Positions 1 through 9,022 of a stretch of DNA of 61,773 nt are shown here, one piece after another. The notes under the pieces were generated by a model. It made no database searches. It saw only the letters and a program-made list of their open reading frames with translations, and was not told the DNA's origin. Position numbers and translations under genes: made by a program. Every line of letters begins with the position of its first letter. Position 1 is the stretch's first letter. The stretch lies in contig JARXWK010000021.1 of the NCBI GenBank assembly GCA_029916745.1, forward strand, positions 1-61,773, read 5' to 3'. This DNA is from Dysgonomonadaceae bacterium PH5-43. Lineage in GTDB: Bacteria > Bacteroidota > Bacteroidia > Bacteroidales > Azobacteroidaceae.

Positions 1-74
1 CTTTTAGAAGACAATTCAGAGGTGTCAAAGACAAAGCATTCTTCCTGTTTAGATTAGCTAAAATTTATGCATAA
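1..74 (+). pseudogene. C-terminal end of an ISL3-like transposase (cut by window start)
   Basis: Reading from base 3, 23 codons run to a TAA at 72-74. The peptide contains FRGVKDKAFFLFRLAKIYA, which resembles the extreme C-terminus of ISL3-type DDE transposases of Bacteroidetes as I remember them. Only the tail lies in the window, so I cannot tell whether the element is intact. The segment TCCCTCATGTTTTGTCGG at about 83-100 could belong to the right inverted repeat, but the other end is outside the window. The family is recognised by motif resemblance only. Confidence 0.5.
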
Positions 75-275
75 TAATCAAATCCCTCATGTTTTGTCGG
101 TGATCCATTATTATTGGGGTCTTCATAACTTTTTCCTTCAAGAGAAATGTTTTGTCCGAACCAATTCAATGGATATTGAGTTTCAAATGCTAGACTACTT
201 TATAACAACCACAACTTACACTTTTAGCCCAAAAAGAAAAAGGAGCTACAGTATTCTGCAACTCCTTTTCTTTGT

Positions 276-349
276 CGAGGTACCAGGATTCGAACCTGGG
301 ACCCCCTGCTCCCAAAGCAGGTGCGCTAACCGGACTGCGCTACACCTCG
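276..349 (-). tRNA. tRNA-Pro (anticodon TGG)
   Basis: The reverse complement folds as a 74-nt tRNA. The acceptor arms are CGAGGTG and TACCTCG with one G-T pair. The anticodon stem CCTGC/GCAGG encloses the loop TTTGGGA, giving anticodon TGG. The T arm carries GGTTCGAATCC. CCA is not encoded. An open frame on the opposite strand across this region is a by-product of the tRNA and is not a gene. Confidence 0.96.
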
Positions 350-444
350 TTTCGTTTACGAGTGCAAAGGTAAAGCTTTTTTTTAATATACAAAATTTTT
401 TGAGGAAAAATATCAAGAAATATTTAACTAACCATTCTTTTGTG

Positions 445-452
445 TAACTTTG
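445..452 (+). promoter_or_regulatory. Putative Bacteroidetes -7 box for aspS-rnf
   Basis: TAACTTTG matches the TAnnTTTG -7 consensus of Bacteroidetes housekeeping promoters, 32 nt upstream of the aspS start. No clear TTG -33 element is seen at the expected distance, so this is a moderate call. Confidence 0.5.
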
Positions 453-483
453 TCCTCATTATAACAAGAAATAAGTTTTAATT

Positions 484-2241
484 ATGTATAGAACGAATAC
501 TTGCGGAGAACTCCGCATCGCTAATCTTAATCAAGAAGTAGTATTATCTGGCTGGGTACAAAAAACTCGCCGACTTGGAGGTATGATTTTTGTAGACCTT
601 CGCGACAGATATGGTATAACTCAAATAGTTTTTAACCAAGAAGTAAATGCCGATTTATGCGCACAAGCGGAAGAGCTGGGTCGCGAATGGGTAATACAGG
701 TTAAAGGTAGTGTTGCCGAACGTTTTAACAAAAACAACAAGATACCTACTGGAGATATAGAAATTATAGCTTCTGAACTTACGGTGCTTAACCCTTCGGA
801 AGTACCTCCGTTTACTATCGAAGACGATACAGATGGTGGCGACGATATTCGTATGAAGTATCGTTACTTGGATTTAAGAAGAACCCCTGTTCGTTCTAAT
901 CTTGAACTTCGTAATCAGATGACTTTCCTTACTCGTAGTTATCTTAACAACCTTGAGTTTATGGAAGTAGAAACTCCCGTATTGGTAGCCTCTACTCCTG
1001 AAGGCGCAAGAGACTTTGTTGTGCCTTCAAGAATGAATCCGGGTGAGTTTTACGCTCTTCCTCAATCGCCACAAACTCTTAAGCAACTTTTGATGGTGTC
1101 GGGGTTCGACCGTTACTTCCAAATAGTTAAATGTTTCAGAGATGAAGACTTAAGAGCCGACCGTCAACCTGAGTTTACTCAAATCGACTGCGAAATGTCG
1201 TTCGTTGAACAAGAAGATATTCTTAACATCTTTGAAGGACTTACAAAATATCTTTTCAAATCTATAAAAGGTTTAGATATTGCCGACTTCCCTCGCCTAT
1301 CTTATTATGATGCGATGAGACTATATGGTTCTGACAAACCAGACACTCGCTTTGGAATGCAGTTCGTTGAAATAAAAGATTTAACCATAGGTAAAGGCTT
1401 TTCGGTATTCGACAACTCTGAATATGTTGGTGCTATCTGTGTTGAAGGCTGCGCATCTTACACTCGCAAACAATTAGACGAGATAACTAACTTTGTTAAA
1501 CGTCCACAAATAGGTGCTACTGGTTTAATTTATGTTCGTTACGAAACTGATGGCTCTGTAAAGTCGTCGGTAGATAAATTTTATTCTGCTGAAGAATTAA
1601 AAACTTGGCTCGATAGAGCTAATGCTAAACCAGGCGACTTACTTCTTGTTTTGTGTGGTGGCACTGAAAAGACACAAAAACAATTAGGAGAACTTCGTCT
1701 TGAAATGGGTTCTCGCTTAGGCTTAAGAGATAAAAACACATTTAATTGTTTATGGGTTGTTGACTTCCCTCTATTGGAGTTCGACGAAGAACTAAATCGT
1801 TACTTTGCCAAACACCACCCATTCACAAGCCCTAAGAAAGAAGACATTCCTTTATTAGATACAGACCCTGCAGCAGTTAGAGCAAACGCTTACGATATGG
1901 TTATCAATGGAGTTGAAATAGGCGGTGGTTCTATTCGTATATTTGATAGCGAGCTACAACAAAAGATGTTTTCTACTTTAGGTTTCTCTAAAGAAGAAGC
2001 TCAAAAACAATTTGGATTCTTAATGAATGCCTTTAAGTATGGTGCACCTCCTCACGGCGGTATAGCATTCGGGTTAGATCGTTTTGTTTCTATCTTTGCT
2101 GGTTTAGATTCTATTCGCGACTGTATTGCATTCCCTAAAAACAATTCGGGAAGAGATGTTATGCTCGACGCTCCTTCAACTGTTGCTCCTGAGCAATTAA
2201 AAGAATTACATTTGAAAATAGACTTAGAAAATAAGGGCTAA
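484..2241 (+). CDS. aspS: Aspartyl-tRNA synthetase
   Basis: 585-residue class II aminoacyl-tRNA synthetase that charges tRNA-Asp in the cytoplasm. An N-terminal OB-fold anticodon-binding domain (about 1-110, with [20 protein letters not shown]) is followed by the catalytic core. Motif 2 appears as [18 protein letters not shown]. An inserted GAD-type domain lies in the middle. Motif 3 is [15 protein letters not shown] near the end. Length fits the bacterial-type enzyme. It is the first gene of a co-directional run with the RseC-like and Rnf genes (6-nt gap to the next gene), so it may share their transcript. That linkage of translation and Rnf is positional only. Confidence 0.97.
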   Translation: MYRTNTCGELRIANLNQEVVLSGWVQKTRRLGGMIFVDLRDRYGITQIVFNQEVNADLCAQAEELGREWVIQVKGSVAERFNKNNKIPTGDIEIIASELTVLNPSEVPPFTIEDDTDGGDDIRMKYRYLDLRRTPVRSNLELRNQMTFLTRSYLNNLEFMEVETPVLVASTPEGARDFVVPSRMNPGEFYALPQSPQTLKQLLMVSGFDRYFQIVKCFRDEDLRADRQPEFTQIDCEMSFVEQEDILNIFEGLTKYLFKSIKGLDIADFPRLSYYDAMRLYGSDKPDTRFGMQFVEIKDLTIGKGFSVFDNSEYVGAICVEGCASYTRKQLDEITNFVKRPQIGATGLIYVRYETDGSVKSSVDKFYSAEELKTWLDRANAKPGDLLLVLCGGTEKTQKQLGELRLEMGSRLGLRDKNTFNCLWVVDFPLLEFDEELNRYFAKHHPFTSPKKEDIPLLDTDPAAVRANAYDMVINGVEIGGGSIRIFDSELQQKMFSTLGFSKEEAQKQFGFLMNAFKYGAPPHGGIAFGLDRFVSIFAGLDSIRDCIAFPKNNSGRDVMLDAPSTVAPEQLKELHLKIDLENKG

Positions 2242-2247
2242 CAAACA

Positions 2248-2664
2248 ATGAGCAACACGATTACTCATAGTGGCAAAGTAAAAGAGATAAATACAGATTA
2301 CATAAAGATAAGCATTCAGCAAAGCACTGCTTGTGCTGAATGCCACGCCAAAAGCGCGTGCAATGTTTCCGACACTAAAGAAAAGGAAATAGACGTTCCA
2401 AACATCTACCCTTCTATTAAAACAGGAGACAATGTTACTGTAATGATTTCTACCTCTTTAGGCTTAAAAGCTGTAATGTATTCGTTTGCCATTCCTTTGT
2501 TTTTAGTTTTTGGGAGTTTAATACTCTCTGTAAGTTTCATTAACAACGAATACGTATCGGCAATTATAGCTTTGTTGGTATTAGCTGTGTATTACTTTAC
2601 ACTTTGGTTGTCTCGAAACTTATTTAAGAAAAAGTTTGTATTTACATTAAAGCTCAACGATTAA
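2248..2664 (+). CDS. RseC/MucC-like membrane protein of the Rnf locus
   Basis: 138 residues. The N-terminal soluble part carries a cysteine cluster (CAECHAKSACNVSD, about 29-42), typical of RseC/MucC (SoxR-reducing system) proteins. Two hydrophobic segments follow at about 75-97 and 102-122. Genes of this family often precede rnfB in Bacteroidetes, and here it lies 6 nt before rnfB. A role in assembly or redox maintenance of the Rnf complex is plausible but inferred from position. The family name reflects the E. coli sigma-E regulator, and that role should not be assumed here. Confidence 0.8.
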   Translation: MSNTITHSGKVKEINTDYIKISIQQSTACAECHAKSACNVSDTKEKEIDVPNIYPSIKTGDNVTVMISTSLGLKAVMYSFAIPLFLVFGSLILSVSFINNEYVSAIIALLVLAVYYFTLWLSRNLFKKKFVFTLKLND

Positions 2665-2670
2665 ACAATT

Positions 2671-3516
2671 ATGAATATTATATTATTAGCAATAGTATCT
2701 TTGGTAAGTATCGGAATACTCGCTGCTATTATCTTATACTTTGCTTCAAAGAAGTTTTACGTATTTGAAGACCCAAGAATAGCTCAAATACAAGAAGTAC
2801 TACCTTCTGCCAACTGTGGGGCTTGCGGTTTTGCCGGCTGTAGCGGTTTTGCTACGGCTTTAGTTAATTCAAATACAATGGACGGACTTAATTGTCCTGT
2901 TGGCGGAAACTCAACAATGAGTTTAGTTGCCGAAATATTAGGACAAAATGCCGAAACTGCTGTTCAACAAATAGCGGTAGTAAGATGTAACGGTAGTTGT
3001 GATAATCGTCCGAAGACTAATCTTTACGACGGTGCAAGTTCTTGCGCCATTGCGTCTAATCTGTATGGTGGAGAAACAGCGTGCTCTTATGGTTGCTTAG
3101 GCTACGGCGACTGTGTTAATGTTTGTCCTTTCGACGCTATACATATTAATAAGGAAACAAACCTACCAGAAGTAGACGAAGATAAATGTACGGCTTGCGG
3201 TAAATGTGTGAAAGCTTGTCCTAAACTTATTATTCAATTAAGAAACAAAGGACCTAAGTCGCGCAGGATTTATGTTAATTGCGTAAACAAAGACAAACCT
3301 GCTGTTGCAATGAAGGCTTGTAAAGTTTCTTGTATTTCTTGCAAGAAATGCGTAAAGGCTTGTCCCTTCGAGGCTATAACAATAGAAAACAACTTAGCTT
3401 ATATTGATTATAATAAATGTAGACTTTGTAGGAAATGCGTCCCAGAATGTCCTAATTCTACAATTACCGAATTGAACTTTCCTGTAAAAAAGCAAAATGA
3501 AACTGAAAACATTTAA
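2671..3516 (+). CDS. rnfB: Rnf electron transport complex subunit B
   Basis: 281 residues. One N-terminal transmembrane helix (about 3-25) is followed by the Fe4S4 domain CGACGFAGCSGFA, then several ferredoxin-type CxxCxxCxxxC motifs (CLGYGDCVNVCPF, CTACGKCVKACP, CISCKKCVKACPF, CRLCRKCVPECP). RnfB passes electrons from ferredoxin into the membrane complex that reduces NAD and pumps Na+ or H+. The start follows the RseC-like gene by 6 nt and the 3' end overlaps rnfC by 20 nt, which suggests translational coupling. Confidence 0.96.
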   Translation: MNIILLAIVSLVSIGILAAIILYFASKKFYVFEDPRIAQIQEVLPSANCGACGFAGCSGFATALVNSNTMDGLNCPVGGNSTMSLVAEILGQNAETAVQQIAVVRCNGSCDNRPKTNLYDGASSCAIASNLYGGETACSYGCLGYGDCVNVCPFDAIHINKETNLPEVDEDKCTACGKCVKACPKLIIQLRNKGPKSRRIYVNCVNKDKPAVAMKACKVSCISCKKCVKACPFEAITIENNLAYIDYNKCRLCRKCVPECPNSTITELNFPVKKQNETENI

Positions 3517-4825
3517 GATAGGAGGAATACATCCTCCCGAAAACAAACTATCTGCTGGCAATAAAGTCGAAAGATTACCTTTGCCAACACAAGCTATCAT
3601 TCCCTTAGGGCAATCTTTGGGTGCGCCTTCAACTCCTTTGGTAAAAAAAGGTGACGAAGTTAAAGTTGGAACTTTAATTGCGAAATCTTCAGGATTTATT
3701 TCTGCCAACATACACTCTTCTGTTTCAGGAAAAGTATTAAAGATAGACCAAGTAGTAGATGCTTCCGGTTATAAAAGAGATGCTATTGTTATAGATGTTG
3801 TTGGAGACGAATGGGAAGAAAGTATAGATCAAACAGACACACTTGTTGAAGAATGCAACCTTCCGTCTGAAGAAATAATATCGAAGATTGAAGCCGCTGG
3901 TATAGTAGGCTTAGGTGGTGCCACTTTCCCTACTAATGTAAAGTTATTGTCGGGCAGCGGAAAGGTTGACACTTTAATTATCAACGCTACCGAGTGCGAG
4001 CCATACTTAACCGACGACCATTCTCTTATGCTTATCAAAGCTCCTGAAATATTTGTAGGCATAAGCATACTAATGCGCGCTCTAAAAGTAGAGAAAGCCA
4101 TTATAGGAATAGAAAACAACAAGAAAGATGCAATAAAACTATTCTCAGATATTGCTTCTAAACACATGGGAATATCTGTTGTTGCTCTGAAAACACAATA
4201 CCCTCAAGGTGGAGAAAAGCAATTAATAGATGCTCTTACGGGAAGACAAGTCCCAAGCGGCAAGCTGCCTGCTGACGTTGGCACTGTTGTTCAAAACATC
4301 GGTACTACTTTTGCTGTTTACGAAGCCGTTCAGAAAAACAAACCTTTGTTCGAAAGATTAGTTACTGTTACTGGTAAAAGCATAAACAAACCTGCCGACC
4401 TTTGGGTAAGAGTGGGAACTCCTATTAAAAATCTTATAGAACATCAAGGCGGATTACCAAATAATGTGGGTAAAGTTATTGCCGGCGGACCAATGATGGG
4501 TAAGGCGTTGGTTAATATCGACGTTCCTGTTACTAAAGGAGTATCGGGAGTACTTATTATGAGCAAGGAAGAATCTCAGCGCAAAGAATCACGAGTTTGT
4601 ATACGATGTGGAAAATGCGTACAGGTTTGTCCTATGGGATTAGTTCCTTCATTTTTAATGACAGTTTCAGAACTTGAAGAATGGGATAAAGCTGAGAGTT
4701 TCAATATTACAGACTGTATGGAGTGCGGTTCGTGTTCTTTTACTTGTCCGTCTAACCGTCCTATTTTGGATTACGTACGACTTGGCAAAACAAAGGTTAA
4801 TAATATAATAAGGAGTAGAAAGTAA
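3497..4825 (+). CDS. rnfC: Rnf electron transport complex subunit C
   Basis: 442 residues. An N-terminal barrel-sandwich region (FKIGGIHPPENK onward) is followed by an NADH/FMN-binding Rossmann-like domain with GLGGATFPTNVKL, then two Fe4S4 motifs near the C-terminus (CIRCGKCVQVCP and CMECGSCSFTCPS). RnfC is the peripheral NADH-oxidising or NAD-reducing subunit. Its ATG lies inside the rnfB 3' end and its stop overlaps the rnfD start by one base, so the genes are tightly coupled. Confidence 0.96.
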   Translation: MKLKTFKIGGIHPPENKLSAGNKVERLPLPTQAIIPLGQSLGAPSTPLVKKGDEVKVGTLIAKSSGFISANIHSSVSGKVLKIDQVVDASGYKRDAIVIDVVGDEWEESIDQTDTLVEECNLPSEEIISKIEAAGIVGLGGATFPTNVKLLSGSGKVDTLIINATECEPYLTDDHSLMLIKAPEIFVGISILMRALKVEKAIIGIENNKKDAIKLFSDIASKHMGISVVALKTQYPQGGEKQLIDALTGRQVPSGKLPADVGTVVQNIGTTFAVYEAVQKNKPLFERLVTVTGKSINKPADLWVRVGTPIKNLIEHQGGLPNNVGKVIAGGPMMGKALVNIDVPVTKGVSGVLIMSKEESQRKESRVCIRCGKCVQVCPMGLVPSFLMTVSELEEWDKAESFNITDCMECGSCSFTCPSNRPILDYVRLGKTKVNNIIRSRK

Positions 4826-5781
4826 TGGAGAACAAACTTATAATATCACCTTCGCCACACATTCACAGTGGCGACACCATAGAAAACAAAATGTATGGAG
4901 TATTGATTGCTCTTATTCCTACATTTATTGTTTCTTTAATATTCTTCGGTCTTGGAGCTTTAATAGTTACTACCGTATCTGTATTATCTTGTGTACTATT
5001 TGAATTTCTTATTCAGAAATACATATTAAAGATAAAACCGACAATTAAAGACGGTTCTGCAATATTAACGGGAGTACTCTTAGCCTTTAATCTTCCTTCT
5101 AACCTTCCTATATGGATAATAATTATAGGAGCTTTAGTTGCTATAGGAATAGGAAAGATGACTTTTGGTGGATTAGGAAAGAATATCTTTAACCCTGCTT
5201 TAGTAGGTCGTGTGTTTTTATTAATATCTTTTCCCGCACAGATGACTACTTGGCCTCTTCCAAGTATCTTCAATATGCAATATCTTGATGCAACAACAGG
5301 AGCCACAACTCTTAATTTGATACATTTTGGTACGCCTCCTGATACTATATCTTTATTATTAGGCAATATGGCAGGTAGCTTGGGCGAAGTTAGCGCTTTA
5401 GCAATTCTGTTAGGCTTTGCATTTATGCTCTGGAAAAAGATTATCCAATGGCATATTCCTGTTTATATGGTATTAACCGTGTTTGCTTTCACAGGAATAA
5501 TGCACCTTATTAACCCCGCCGAGTACGCCTCTCCTATTATACACACTTTGTCGGGAGGTTTACTTTTGGGAGCTGTATTTATGGCTACCGACTATGTAAC
5601 ATCGCCTATGACTAAACCAGGTATGATAATCTATGCAATAGGTATCGGACTTATAACTTCAATAATTCGTTTATGGGGAGCTTATCCCGAAGGAGTTTCT
5701 TTCGCAATTCTTATTATGAATGCTGTTACTCCTTTAATAAACACATATATCAAACCTAAAAGATACGGAGACAATGGCTAA
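4825..5781 (+). CDS. rnfD: Rnf electron transport complex subunit D
   Basis: 318-residue polytopic membrane protein of the NqrB/RnfD family, with about eight to nine hydrophobic segments. The motif DATTGATTL (near residue 155) contains the threonine expected to carry covalent FMN in this family. The GGLGKNIFNPALVGR stretch is also typical. It starts at the rnfC stop and overlaps rnfG by 8 nt. Confidence 0.95.
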   Translation: MENKLIISPSPHIHSGDTIENKMYGVLIALIPTFIVSLIFFGLGALIVTTVSVLSCVLFEFLIQKYILKIKPTIKDGSAILTGVLLAFNLPSNLPIWIIIIGALVAIGIGKMTFGGLGKNIFNPALVGRVFLLISFPAQMTTWPLPSIFNMQYLDATTGATTLNLIHFGTPPDTISLLLGNMAGSLGEVSALAILLGFAFMLWKKIIQWHIPVYMVLTVFAFTGIMHLINPAEYASPIIHTLSGGLLLGAVFMATDYVTSPMTKPGMIIYAIGIGLITSIIRLWGAYPEGVSFAILIMNAVTPLINTYIKPKRYGDNG

Positions 5782-6400
5782 ATTAGAATCAACATTCAAG
5801 AATATGATACTCTCTCTGGGTATTATCTGTTTGCTATCGGCAACAATATTGGCAGGAGTCAACAATTTCACTCAAGAACCAATAGCTAAAGCCAAGAAAG
5901 ATAAGCTTGAAAATGCAATAAGAGAGGTTGTTCCCGGCTTCGATAACAATCCAGCATCTGAAATGTACAAAGTGGGACTGGCAGAAAGCGATACTGCTAT
6001 TGTTTATCCTGCTAAAAAAGGCGATAAGTTAATCGGTGCTGCCATAGAAACAGTATCGATGAAAGGTTTTAGTGGTGAAATAAGAATACTTACAGGCTTA
6101 ACTCCCGAAGGTAAGATTATTAATTATGCAGTACTGTCTCACGCCGAAACACCAGGCTTAGGTGATAAGATGGACCCTTGGTTTAAGACCGACAAAAACA
6201 ATCAGAGTATTATTGATAAAAGTCTGCAAGGTGTAACTCTAAAATTAAAGAAAAATGGTGGCGACATAGACGCTATAACAGCGGCAACTATTACGTCTAA
6301 TGCTTTTCTTGATGCAGTAAACAAAGCATACAGTGCTTTAGCAAATAACTCCGATGCAGAATCGGGAGCTACAGACGCTTCTTCCGGAGCAACAAATTAA
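5774..6400 (+). CDS. rnfG: Rnf electron transport complex subunit G
   Basis: 208 residues. One N-terminal transmembrane helix is followed by an extracytoplasmic FMN-binding domain. DAITAATITSNAF fits the Dxx(S/T)xAT motif in which a threonine is flavinylated. HAETPGLGDKM is also characteristic of RnfG/NqrC. The last ~20 residues are a low-complexity tail rich in D, S, G and A, which is unremarkable for the family. The ATG overlaps the rnfD end. Confidence 0.95.
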   Translation: MAKLESTFKNMILSLGIICLLSATILAGVNNFTQEPIAKAKKDKLENAIREVVPGFDNNPASEMYKVGLAESDTAIVYPAKKGDKLIGAAIETVSMKGFSGEIRILTGLTPEGKIINYAVLSHAETPGLGDKMDPWFKTDKNNQSIIDKSLQGVTLKLKKNGGDIDAITAATITSNAFLDAVNKAYSALANNSDAESGATDASSGATN

Positions 6401-6422
6401 CACAAAATTATTAATTACAATT

Positions 6423-7004
6423 ATGAGTAGTAAAATAAAAACTCTAACCAATGGTATTCTAAAAGAGAATCCGGTATTTGTATTGTTATTAGGAATGTGT
6501 CCGGTATTAGGAACTACAAGTTCTGCAATTAATGGACTTGCAATGGGATTAGCTACCACCTTTGTATTAGTATGCTCTAACTCCGTTGTATCTTTAGTAA
6601 AGAACTTAATACCCGATAAAGTCCGTATCCCTGCATTTATAGTTATCATAGCATCTTTTGTAACTTTAGTTCAAATGCTTATGGAAGCTTATATCCCTGC
6701 TCTTTACGACAGTTTAGGATTATTCATTCCTCTTATTGTTGTAAACTGTATAGTATTAGGGCGAGCAGAAGCTTTTGCTGCTAAAAACAATTTAATATCA
6801 TCAGCTTTAGATGGGTTAGGTATGGGATTAGGCTTTTCCCTTGCTCTTACTCTTTTGGGAGCAATTAGAGAATTTTTAGGCACAGGAAAACTCTTCTCTA
6901 TAGGAATATACCCTGAGCAATACGGTTCGCTTATATTCGTACTCGCTCCAGGAGCTTTTATAGTATTAGGCTTTTTAATCGCAATAATAAATAAAAACAA
7001 ATAA
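6423..7004 (+). CDS. rnfE: Rnf electron transport complex subunit E
   Basis: 193-residue integral membrane protein of the RnfE/NqrD family with about six hydrophobic helices. The frame is open further upstream (to about 6354), but that extension lies inside rnfG and would add residues absent from the family. The ATG at 6423, followed by a short polar N-terminus and then NPVFVLLLGMCPVLGTTSSA, matches the usual start. RnfE and RnfA are homologous, opposite-topology membrane subunits that hold a membrane-embedded iron-sulphur cluster. The CP motif is visible here. Confidence 0.95.
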   Translation: MSSKIKTLTNGILKENPVFVLLLGMCPVLGTTSSAINGLAMGLATTFVLVCSNSVVSLVKNLIPDKVRIPAFIVIIASFVTLVQMLMEAYIPALYDSLGLFIPLIVVNCIVLGRAEAFAAKNNLISSALDGLGMGLGFSLALTLLGAIREFLGTGKLFSIGIYPEQYGSLIFVLAPGAFIVLGFLIAIINKNK

Positions 7005-7006
7005 AT

Positions 7007-7579
7007 ATGAGTTACTTCTTAATATTCGTAGGAGCTGTATTTGTAAACAATATAGTATTATCTCAATTCTTAGGTATATGTCCGTTCTTGGGTGTATCTA
7101 AGAAGACCGAAACAGCAGTTGGAATGGCTGCCGCAGTAGCCTTTGTTATGACTATTGCTACTTTATTTACTTTTATAATTCAGAAAACAGTATTAGAACC
7201 TTTCGGTCTTGACTTTTTACAAACCATTACATTTATATTAGTAATAGCCTCATTGGTACAAATGGTTGAAATTATATTAAAGAAAATCTCTCCTGCACTA
7301 TATCAAGCCTTAGGAGTATTTCTCCCCTTAATAACTACAAACTGTGCAATATTAGGAGTCGCAATATTAGTTATACAGAAAGATTTCACTTTAGTTTCTT
7401 CATTGGTTTATGCGGTATCCACAGCTATTGGATTTGGTTTAGCCTTAATATTATTCTCTGGCATAAGAGAACAACTGTCTTTAACATCGGTTCCAAAAAC
7501 TATGCGCGGAACTCCTATTGCTTTAATCACTGCTGGTATATTAGCTATGGCTTTTATGGGCTTTAGCGGAATAGTCTAA
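7007..7579 (+). CDS. rnfA: Rnf electron transport complex subunit A
   Basis: 190-residue membrane protein of the RnfA/NqrE family with about six helices. FVNNIVLSQFLGICPFLGVS at the N-terminus and TTNCAILG in the middle are signature segments, and their cysteines are the likely cluster ligands. It starts 2 nt after rnfE and is the last gene of the operon. A strong hairpin begins 9 nt after the stop. All six Rnf subunits are therefore present in order B-C-D-G-E-A. Confidence 0.96.
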   Translation: MSYFLIFVGAVFVNNIVLSQFLGICPFLGVSKKTETAVGMAAAVAFVMTIATLFTFIIQKTVLEPFGLDFLQTITFILVIASLVQMVEIILKKISPALYQALGVFLPLITTNCAILGVAILVIQKDFTLVSSLVYAVSTAIGFGLALILFSGIREQLSLTSVPKTMRGTPIALITAGILAMAFMGFSGIV

Positions 7580-7587
7580 AAAACAAA

Positions 7588-7616
7588 ACAGTCGTAATCG
7601 AAACGATTACGACTGT
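7588..7616 (+). terminator. Rnf operon terminator hairpin
   Basis: A perfect 13-bp stem (7588-7600 pairs with 7604-7616) has a 3-nt AAA loop and lies just after rnfA. No strong T-run follows on the plus strand. It lies between convergent rnfA and rplT and could act in both directions. Confidence 0.75.
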
Positions 7617-7660
7617 CATACACATAAGTGTAAGTAGGATTATGAAACAAATTAAAAAAT

Positions 7661-8005
7661 TTATTTTACTTTTGCAACGATTGCTTTGAATGCTCCTGGA
7701 TTGTTAACAGCAAGATCAGCTAAAACCTTACGATTAATTTCAATTCCATTTTTGTGTAAAGCACCCATAAGTTTAGAATAAGAAGTTCCTTCTAAACGAG
7801 CAGCAGCGTTGATACGTTGAATCCAAAGAGAACGGAAGTTACGCTTTTTGTTTCTTCTATCGCGATAAGCGTAAGTTAAACCTTTTTCCCAAGTATTCTT
7901 AGCTACGGTCCATACGTTCTTTCTTGCACCGTAATAACCTCTTGTAAGTTTGAGGATTCTTTTTCTTTTAGCTCTTGAAGCTACATGATTTACCGATCTA
8001 GGCAT
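7661..8005 (-). CDS. rplT: 50S ribosomal protein L20
   Basis: 114 residues, standard length for bL20. It is highly basic at the N-terminus ([20 protein letters not shown]) and has the conserved [12 protein letters not shown] segment. bL20 binds 23S rRNA early in 50S assembly. It is the last gene of thrS-infC-rpmI-rplT. In some bacteria L20 autoregulates this operon through an mRNA structure, but I see no obvious copy of that structure in the 96-nt rpmI-rplT gap. Confidence 0.97.
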   Translation of the reverse strand: MPRSVNHVASRAKRKRILKLTRGYYGARKNVWTVAKNTWEKGLTYAYRDRRNKKRNFRSLWIQRINAAARLEGTSYSKLMGALHKNGIEINRKVLADLAVNNPGAFKAIVAKVK

Positions 8006-8101
8006 AATAATTAATTGTTTTGAAACTTAGCGCCGCACTTACGGACTTTTAGGCTAAAGTTTCTGTTAATAAAATCTTTTAGAAAATCGCTTAATAATTG
8101 A

Positions 8102-8299
8102 TTATTTCATTGCTAATAATTCCTTAACATTAGTTTCGTTACTTTTGTCAAGAATTGCGAAATGAGTTAATCTTCTCTTTTGCTTTTTAGTCTTCTTTGT
8201 AAGAATGTGACTTTTGTAAGCGTGTTTTCTTTTGATCTTCCCTGATCCGGTAAGAGTAAATCTCTTTTTTGCACCGGAATTAGTCTTCATTTTAGGCAT
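8102..8299 (-). CDS. rpmI: 50S ribosomal protein L35
   Basis: 65 residues and very basic. [14 protein letters not shown] and [16 protein letters not shown] are the bL35 signatures. It lies between infC and rplT in the classic order, with gaps of about 60 and 96 nt. Confidence 0.97.
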   Translation of the reverse strand: MPKMKTNSGAKKRFTLTGSGKIKRKHAYKSHILTKKTKKQKRRLTHFAILDKSNETNVKELLAMK

Positions 8300-8359
8300 T
8301 GTACTTTTTATTTATTTTGTTTATACTTAGCAGGTCTTTTTACAGACCATTTTATTTCT

Positions 8360-8986
8360 TTATTCTTCTGTATTTTCTTCGACAGAACCAGACTCTTTTA
8401 AATCTTTAACCTTAACTACTTTAAGAGTTTCAGCCTTTTCCTGTTTTTTAGCAGGAGATGCTGTTGCCTTCTTAGGAGCTAACATTATAATCATTTTTTT
8501 ACCTTCTAATGATGGTAAAGATTCTACCTTAGCATAATCTTCCAAATCATTAGCAAATCGAAGTAACAATACCTCTCCTTGCTCTTTGAACAAGATAGAA
8601 CGTCCCTTAAAGAATACATACGCTTTAACTTTTGCACCTTCGTCTAAGAAGCTTTTTGCGTGTTTCAACTTAAAGTTATAATCGTGGTCGTCGGTTTGTG
8701 GTCCGAATCTTATTTCTTTTACCACAATTTTCACAGACTTTGATTTCTGTTCTTTCTGACGTTTCTTTTGTTGGTAGATGAACTTCTGATAATCAGATAT
8801 TCTACAAACAGGAGGAGCAGCATTAGGTGAGATTTCGATTAAATCCAAGCCTTGTTGTTGTGCCATTCGTAGAGCTTCAGCCGTTGGATAAACTCCTTGC
8901 TGAACGTTATCGCCTACAAGACGAACCTCTTTTACTCGAATTTTATCATTTACTCTGTACTGATCTTTTAGATTGTCTTTCTTCAT
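8360..8986 (-). CDS. infC: Translation initiation factor IF-3
   Basis: 208 residues. The N-terminal domain (INDKIR-type opening, here [16 protein letters not shown]) and the C-terminal domain ([21 protein letters not shown]) are both present, joined by a lysine-rich linker. It has a C-terminal tail of about 35 residues rich in K, E and V beyond the usual end, as is common in Bacteroidetes. It starts with a normal ATG and not the AUU used for autoregulation in E. coli, so that control mechanism is not indicated here. Confidence 0.96.
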   Translation of the reverse strand: MKKDNLKDQYRVNDKIRVKEVRLVGDNVQQGVYPTAEALRMAQQQGLDLIEISPNAAPPVCRISDYQKFIYQQKKRQKEQKSKSVKIVVKEIRFGPQTDDHDYNFKLKHAKSFLDEGAKVKAYVFFKGRSILFKEQGEVLLLRFANDLEDYAKVESLPSLEGKKMIIMLAPKKATASPAKKQEKAETLKVVKVKDLKESGSVEENTEE

Positions 8987-9022
8987 TAAAAATTGTTTGT
9001 TCTCCTATTATTAAGTTATTTG

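Noticed and set aside
67-447. 126-codon open frame on the plus strand
   Set aside because: It runs across the antisense of tRNA-Pro and contains no recognisable protein features.
6354-6422. Longer N-terminus for rnfE
   Set aside because: The extension lies inside rnfG and would give a polar tail not found in RnfE proteins.
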